Origin: Moraxellaceae bacterium
GTDB lineage: Bacteria > Pseudomonadota > Gammaproteobacteria > Pseudomonadales > UBA3067
Assembly (NCBI GenBank): GCA_002401525.1
Contig: NVTH01000216.1
Location: forward strand, 1 to 10,783
Reading direction: 5' to 3'
Length of the DNA stretch: 10,783 nucleotides
Shown here: one piece after another, positions 6,745 through 10,783 of the stretch
Layout of the letters: each line of letters starts with the position of its first letter
Position numbering within the stretch: position 1 is the first letter of the stretch
Notes under the pieces: model-generated
Told to the model about the DNA's origin: nothing
Seen by the model: only the letters and a program-made list of their open reading frames with translations
Databases searched by the model: none
Program-made: the position numbers and the translations under genes

Positions 6745-7410
6745 ATGTCAGATCTCTATCAATACTTTCAAAATAATCCCGGTCGACTGATTCATAAATG
6801 GTTGCACTACTTTCCAATCTACGAACACCACTTCGCGCGCTTCAGAAACAAACCCGTGACACTGCTGGAATTTGGGGTGTTTCACGGCGGATCTTTGCAA
6901 ATGTGGAAACAATATTTAGGCCCCCAAGCCAAAATTATCGGCGTCGACATCGACCCGCAATGCAAAGCCCTTGAGGAAGAACAAATCGAGATTATTATTG
7001 GCGATCAAGACAACCGGCAATTTCTAGCGGACTTAGGCAATTCCATTGCGCCGATTGACATCTTAATCGATGACGGCGGGCATCGCATGAGTCAGCAAAT
7101 TGCCACCTTTGAGGAACTTTACAGTAAAGTAGCAGCGAACGGGGTTTACCTCTGTGAAGACACCATGACCAGCTATTGGAATCGCCACGGCGGTGGCTAT
7201 CGCAACCCTAACTCATTTATCGAGTACAGCAAAAATCTAGTGGACTTATTGCATGCCTGGCACTCCAAAGACCAAGAAAGCTTTAACGTCACACCCTTTA
7301 CTCAAATGACAGATTCAATTCATTTTTATAACAGCGTCGTCGCCATCGAAAAAGCCCCGCAGCAACCACCCTCACATCAAAAAACAGGCACACTCTCTTT
7401 CTCTAACTAA
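6745..7410 (+). CDS. Class I SAM-dependent methyltransferase (MycE/CmcI-like)
   Basis: A 221-residue Rossmann-fold methyltransferase. Motif I is LLEFGVFHGGS (40-50), the acidic strand-2 end is GVDID (66-70), IGDQ follows at 85-88, and IDDGGH (108-113) with YLCEDTMTSYW (135-145) matches the metal-dependent sugar/antibiotic O-methyltransferase group typified by MycE and CmcI-like proteins, where the acidic pair and His help bind a divalent metal and the substrate. The best guess is O-methylation of a sugar or small hydroxylated substrate (inference from motif resemblance). It starts 34 nt after the radical SAM gene without a strong ribosome site, and a large inverted repeat follows it. Codon and base use look like the neighbours. 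A glycan-modification role is plausible, but no glycosyltransferase is seen nearby. Confidence 0.85.
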   Translation: MSDLYQYFQNNPGRLIHKWLHYFPIYEHHFARFRNKPVTLLEFGVFHGGSLQMWKQYLGPQAKIIGVDIDPQCKALEEEQIEIIIGDQDNRQFLADLGNSIAPIDILIDDGGHRMSQQIATFEELYSKVAANGVYLCEDTMTSYWNRHGGGYRNPNSFIEYSKNLVDLLHAWHSKDQESFNVTPFTQMTDSIHFYNSVVAIEKAPQQPPSHQKTGTLSFSN

Positions 7411-7420
7411 ATTTAATTCC

Positions 7421-7471
7421 ATGCCTCAGAACACGCACAAAGAATTTTTCTTTCTGCGTGCTCTGAGGCAT
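7421..7471. terminator. Bidirectional terminator-like inverted repeat
   Basis: The 24-nt arms 7421-7444 and 7448-7471 pair at 22 of 24 positions around a TTT loop; the outer part includes ATGCCTCAGA/TCTGAGGCAT. It sits between the convergent methyltransferase and BVMO genes, where a shared terminator is expected. No long T-run follows on either strand, so termination may depend on the long stem or on other factors. Confidence 0.7.
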
Positions 7472-7522
7472 CCTGCTCGGCAACTAAAAATAGGGTTGGT
7501 TTGCTTCTGTCGTCCTTAGCGC

Positions 7523-9361
7523 TTAAGACTGAGCGACTTCTAACTCAAGCCCTTCAAGAGAGCCTTCTTCCCGCCAACTTTTCATCAATCTGAAAAACTC
7601 ATCGGAGCTGCCGCCGTAAAATCCGTCTTGACCGCTGCGCTCTCCGGGCTTGCCTTCATTATTATAATACCCAGGTGTACAGGCTTCGAAAAACCGAGTG
7701 CCCATGCGCGCTTTACTAATAATGGTTTCCACCCATTTCGCTTCAGCGGCTTCCGAGGCTTCCAGAGTCCGAATGTCATTGTCTATCGCATGCTTGACGG
7801 TGTACGCAATATTAATGCCCTGCTCACTTAAGGCATGAGGATAATTGGCAGTAAAAGCCGTCTGGGCCGTGCCCATAATAAACAGATTTGGAAATCCGCG
7901 ACTGTGCAGGCCGTGCAGGGTAGCAATTCCGCCGTCCCATTTTTCGCCCAAACTGATCCCGCCGCGACCGTAAATTTCATAACCCGCCCGACGCGTGTAA
8001 GCAGTGCCCACTTCAAACCCAGTGGAATAGATTAGGCAATCCACGGGGTACTCAACCCCCGCCACCACCACACCCTTCTCGGTGATGCGCTCTACGCCTT
8101 TGCCATCAGTATCGACAATGTGCACGCTGGGCTTATTGTACGTGGCAAGGTAATCGTCATGAAAACAGGGTCGTTTACAAAACTGACGATAATACGGCTT
8201 GAGCACCGCCGCATCGTCTTGATTAGCTACCTCGCCTTCCACTCGGCCCCTGATTTCCTCCATCTTAAGATGATCGGCTTTTTCCATCATTCCAAACAGC
8301 GCGTCGATATCCATCGCACCGTCAGTTTTTTTCTTTAACAACTCCATCATGTTGCCAACAATATCGGTCCAACCGTCATCGACTAAATCTTCCGACTCAA
8401 ATCCCCCACTAAGAAGGCTGTTAAAATTATTCATGCGATGTTGGTGCCAACCTGGCTCCAAGGTTTCCGCCCACTGCGTGTCGGTGGGTTTATTGTTTCT
8501 AAAATCGACCGAAGAAGGAGTTCGCTGAAACACAAATAATTCTTTCGCGCCTTCTCCTAAATGAGGCACACATTGCACCGCAGTTGCGCCTGTTCCAATA
8601 ATGCCCACGACTTTATCTTTTAGGCCATCTAGTTTGCCGTACATGTCGCCACCGGTGTAATCGTAATCCCAACGGCTGGTGTGAAAAGCATGGCCTTTGT
8701 ATTCTTGAATGCCGGGAATCCCCGGTAATTTAGGTTTATTAAGCGGTCCATTCGACATACAAACAAAGCGCGCACGCATCTTGTCGCCATGATTGGTTTC
8801 AACCGTCCACCGCGCAAAATCCTCATCCCAATTTAATTCCGTCACTTCAGTTTGAAAACAGGCGTCTTTATAAAGATCATATTTCTTACCAATGGCCTGA
8901 CTGTGAGCAAATATTTCATCGCCTTTAGAATATTTCTCGACCGGCATATAGCCCACTTCCTCTAACAGGGGCAAGTAAATATACGATTCAATATCACAGG
9001 CAATTCCTGGGTAGCGATTCCAATACCAAGTGCCTCCAAAATCCCCGCCTTTTTCAATCACGCGAATATCCTTCACCCCCGCCTCACGTAATCGTGCAGC
9101 GGCAAGCAGCCCCCCGAACCCTCCGCCAATAATCACCACATCCACTTCATCGCTTAATGGCGCTCGTTTAAAACCAGGTTCAACATAGGGATCATCCATG
9201 TACTGGGCAAACTGATCTTCAAACTGTAAATACTGTTCATTACCATCGTCACGGATTCGCTTATCTCGTTCCTCACGGTATTTTTCATTTAATTTATCAG
9301 CGTCAATTTCGGACTCTTGAGGTGCGGACGACGAGCCACTGTTGGTATCTTTTTGGGTCAT
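7523..9361 (-). CDS. Type I Baeyer-Villiger monooxygenase (flavin-dependent)
   Basis: A FAD- and NADPH-dependent enzyme that inserts oxygen next to a ketone carbonyl, giving an ester or lactone. It has 612 residues with a charged N-terminal extension of about 70. The FAD-binding Rossmann motif is [10 protein letters not shown] (75-84), followed by [15 protein letters not shown] (109-123), typical of BVMOs. The fingerprint FxGxxxHxxxW(P/D) is present as [12 protein letters not shown] (221-232), with Tyr in place of the first Phe. The NADPH Rossmann motif is [11 protein letters not shown] (253-263). Length and the [12 protein letters not shown] and [12 protein letters not shown] stretches recall the large-ketone or cyclopentadecanone-type group, though substrate cannot be read from motifs. 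The start is supported by AGGGGAT about 8-10 nt upstream. It is divergent from the SDR gene across 694 nt and lies about 4.5 kb from the CuMMO operon; it may oxidise a ketone derived from that enzyme's product (inference). Confidence 0.92.
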   Translation of the reverse strand: MTQKDTNSGSSSAPQESEIDADKLNEKYREERDKRIRDDGNEQYLQFEDQFAQYMDDPYVEPGFKRAPLSDEVDVVIIGGGFGGLLAAARLREAGVKDIRVIEKGGDFGGTWYWNRYPGIACDIESYIYLPLLEEVGYMPVEKYSKGDEIFAHSQAIGKKYDLYKDACFQTEVTELNWDEDFARWTVETNHGDKMRARFVCMSNGPLNKPKLPGIPGIQEYKGHAFHTSRWDYDYTGGDMYGKLDGLKDKVVGIIGTGATAVQCVPHLGEGAKELFVFQRTPSSVDFRNNKPTDTQWAETLEPGWHQHRMNNFNSLLSGGFESEDLVDDGWTDIVGNMMELLKKKTDGAMDIDALFGMMEKADHLKMEEIRGRVEGEVANQDDAAVLKPYYRQFCKRPCFHDDYLATYNKPSVHIVDTDGKGVERITEKGVVVAGVEYPVDCLIYSTGFEVGTAYTRRAGYEIYGRGGISLGEKWDGGIATLHGLHSRGFPNLFIMGTAQTAFTANYPHALSEQGINIAYTVKHAIDNDIRTLEASEAAEAKWVETIISKARMGTRFFEACTPGYYNNEGKPGERSGQDGFYGGSSDEFFRLMKSWREEGSLEGLELEVAQS

Positions 9362-9535
9362 AGGTAGATCCCCTGATCATTTTCAAATAAATCTGGCAGT
9401 TAGATGGAAGAGCAGTGAATGATTTAAAAAAACAGCGTATTTACCGGACGAAACATCAATTTTACTTAGGCATCCTTACCTGAAGCATTCGCACGACGTC
9501 TATTCCACGCTGATCAATCAATAATTATTATTTTG

Positions 9536-9548
9536 ATGCTTGAAGCAT
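9536..9548. promoter_or_regulatory. Small palindrome ATGCTTGAAGCAT, possible operator
   Basis: Perfect 6-bp arms surround a central G. The half containing TGAAGCAT also occurs at 9481-9488, exactly 60 bp upstream. It could be a regulator half-site pair in the divergent BVMO-SDR promoter region, or chance. Confidence 0.25.
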
Positions 9549-9586
9549 ATTGCGTAATATTTATAGTAGGCGCTTTACTAGTTTGC

Positions 9587-9656
9587 TTTTATTGACTAGA
9601 TTTTACTGACTAATTTTTACTGACTAATTTTTACTGACTAATTTTTACTGACTATT
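9587..9656. repeat. 14-bp tandem repeat, five copies
   Basis: Units start at 9587, 9601, 9615, 9629 and 9643. The three middle copies are identical (TTTTACTGACTAAT); the first and last each differ at two positions. The repeat is non-coding, between the BVMO and SDR genes. Identical central copies with diverged ends suggest recent slippage expansion. The count may vary between strains. Confidence 0.93.
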
Positions 9657-9726
9657 TCATACATAACGACGGACACGAAATGAATTTTCGAAGTTAGCCT
9701 TTATAAATAGGAAGCTATTTTTTTAC

Positions 9727-9768
9727 ATTGAGAGTGAGCTTTTATAAATTGAGAGTGAGCTTTTATAA
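9727..9768. repeat. 21-bp perfect direct tandem duplication
   Basis: Copies at 9727-9747 and 9748-9768 are identical and share the core TTGAGAGTGAGCTTTTATAA. A partial relative of the 3' half (CTTTATAAAT) is seen at about 9698-9707. The duplication lies about 70 bp from the 14-bp repeat array, in the same divergent gap. Confidence 0.92.
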
Positions 9769-10055
9769 AACAGCAGACTAATCTTCTCCCTCATTAGATT
9801 GCATTTAAAAACGGAATTCAAATAATATTAATGGATTGTGATAAATTCGGCCAATAAGCTGTTTTTTATTGTCACCTTAGACCCAATTGCACAAACAAAA
9901 ACAACTAAAACACCTAAACATTTTCAATCCATAAAAAAACACTGCCGATTATCCTAACCAGGACATATACTGGCCCTAGAAGTTGAACATTGCTCACGAT
10001 CGAAGTTTTTAAAAAAATACCATCGAAAAACAAAAATATAATCAGGGAGCTAGCA

Positions 10056-10783
10056 ATGAATGAACTCAATGGAAAGGTGGCTTTCGTCACCGGTGGCGCC
10101 AGTGGTATCGGGTTTGGGATCGCCTCCGCACTGGTGGACGCCGGCGTTAAAATAGCGCTTGCTGACGTCGAATTGGGCGCCCTTAATAAGGCTGTCAAAG
10201 AGTTAAAAAGAAAGGGAGCCGACGTATTACGAGTCCACATCGACGTCACTGATCGTATTGCCTTAAATAATGCAGCGATCAAAGTCCAAAATCATTTTGG
10301 GAATATCCATATCCTGTGTAATAACGCCGGGGTCGCATCGGGCGGACCGATTCATAAAGCGTCCTACAAAGACTGGGACTGGGTATTAGGCGTTAACCTA
10401 GGGGGCGTTGTGAATGGTGTAATGACCTTTGTCAAATACATCAAAGCCCACGGCGAAGGCGGGCATATCGTTAATACCGCTTCATTAGCGGGCCATATGG
10501 CCGCACCTGGATTAGGCGTCTATAACACCAGCAAATTCGCCGTAGTGGGACTGTCTGAAACCCTGCGCGCCGACCTTGCTCAAGACAAAATCGGCGTATC
10601 CGTTTTATGCCCGGGCATAGTCTCGACTCAAATTCATAAAAGCACACGAAACCGCCCCCAAAAATTAGCCGATAAAAATTCAGTCGGGCTAATTGCTGGA
10701 GACGAGAAAAAAGCCGATGAATTAATGAAACAAGCGGATCAGCGAATGTATAGTGATAAAAATAAAAATAAAAATAAAAACTC
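10056..10783 (+). CDS. Short-chain dehydrogenase/reductase (SDR), 3' partial
   Basis: An NAD(P)-dependent oxidoreductase, most likely of an alcohol/ketone pair. From the ATG at 10056, which has a GGGAG ribosome site about 7 nt upstream, 242 codons are open to the window edge with no stop. TGGASGIG (12-19) binds the nucleotide. D37 at the end of strand 2 favours NAD over NADP. NNAG (89-92), N114, S143 (NTASLAG), Y156 and K160 (YNTSK) complete the classical catalytic tetrad, and PG (186-187) follows. It is divergent from the BVMO gene, so a role in the same pathway, supplying or consuming the ketone, is plausible (inference). The visible C-terminal end is odd: codons from 10758 are a hexanucleotide repeat encoding Lys-Asn pairs, where related SDRs continue with ordinary helical sequence. 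The true length cannot be seen. Confidence 0.9.
   Translation, partial: MNELNGKVAFVTGGASGIGFGIASALVDAGVKIALADVELGALNKAVKELKRKGADVLRVHIDVTDRIALNNAAIKVQNHFGNIHILCNNAGVASGGPIHKASYKDWDWVLGVNLGGVVNGVMTFVKYIKAHGEGGHIVNTASLAGHMAAPGLGVYNTSKFAVVGLSETLRADLAQDKIGVSVLCPGIVSTQIHKSTRNRPQKLADKNSVGLIAGDEKKADELMKQADQRMYSDKNKNKNKN
10758..10781 (+). repeat. In-frame hexanucleotide repeat (AAAAAT) inside the SDR gene
   Basis: Three AAAAAT units and one AAAAAC encode Lys-Asn repeats at the end of the visible SDR sequence. Six-base units keep the frame, so copy-number change would lengthen or shorten a Lys-Asn stretch without breaking the gene. The repeat may continue beyond the window edge. Confidence 0.8.

Larger units (their letters stand above)
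9362..10055. other. AT-rich divergent intergenic region, 694 nt
   Basis: It lies between the BVMO (-) and SDR (+) genes and must hold both promoters, but I see no convincing -35/-10 pair. It contains two tandem repeat blocks and a small palindrome, listed separately. A CAATAA/TTATTG stem occurs near 9851-9874. I see no credible protein-coding frame or RNA gene; an open frame at 9914-10282 on the minus strand mostly overlaps the SDR antisense and is rejected. Confidence 0.6.

Noticed and set aside
9587..9768. CRISPR array
   Set aside because: The copies are contiguous with no spacers between them and there are no cas genes; they are plain tandem repeats.
9914..10282. 122-codon minus-strand open frame over the SDR start
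   Set aside because: Most of it is the antisense shadow of the SDR coding sequence, and the rest is AT-rich DNA; no motif supports it.

Overview
The window looks like the chromosome of a marine-type gammaproteobacterium of moderate, slightly AT-leaning base composition. This is inferred from overall protein character, not from a marker gene. It carries a copper membrane monooxygenase (CuMMO; pMMO/AMO superfamily) operon, two blocks with no obvious metabolic link to it, and a Baeyer-Villiger monooxygenase (BVMO) divergent from a short-chain dehydrogenase (SDR).

Layout. Positions 1-3006 (+): pmoC-like gene (5' end outside the window), pmoA-like and pmoB-like genes in the canonical C-A-B order, closed by a textbook terminator. 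All copper ligands I could check in PmoC and PmoB are present. The pmoC-pmoA gap holds a perfect 17-bp hairpin and two kinds of short tandem repeat. Positions 3120-5398 (-): a two-gene lipoprotein operon, a large zincin-like (HEFWH) lipoprotein followed by a small beta-rich lipoprotein of unknown function. Positions 5399-5843: a non-coding divergent gap with a stem-rich leader. Positions 5844-7410 (+): a radical SAM/SPASM-type protein followed by a class I SAM-dependent O-methyltransferase-like protein, ending at a large inverted repeat shared with the convergent BVMO. Positions 7523-9361 (-): a 612-residue type I BVMO. Positions 9362-10055: an AT-rich divergent gap with 14-bp x5 and 21-bp x2 tandem repeats. 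Positions 10056-10783 (+): an SDR running off the window and ending here in a hexanucleotide repeat encoding Lys-Asn repeats.

How it may work together (inference). No methanol dehydrogenase, hydroxylamine oxidoreductase or pmoD is visible. A ketone-oxidising BVMO and an SDR alcohol dehydrogenase candidate lie a few kilobases away. This fits a hydrocarbon monooxygenase making secondary alcohols from short alkanes, SDR oxidation to the ketone, and BVMO conversion to an ester (subterminal oxidation). Four intervening genes in other orientations mean the parts are not one operon, so the link rests on proximity. The lipoprotein pair and the radical SAM/methyltransferase pair are the least understood parts of the window.
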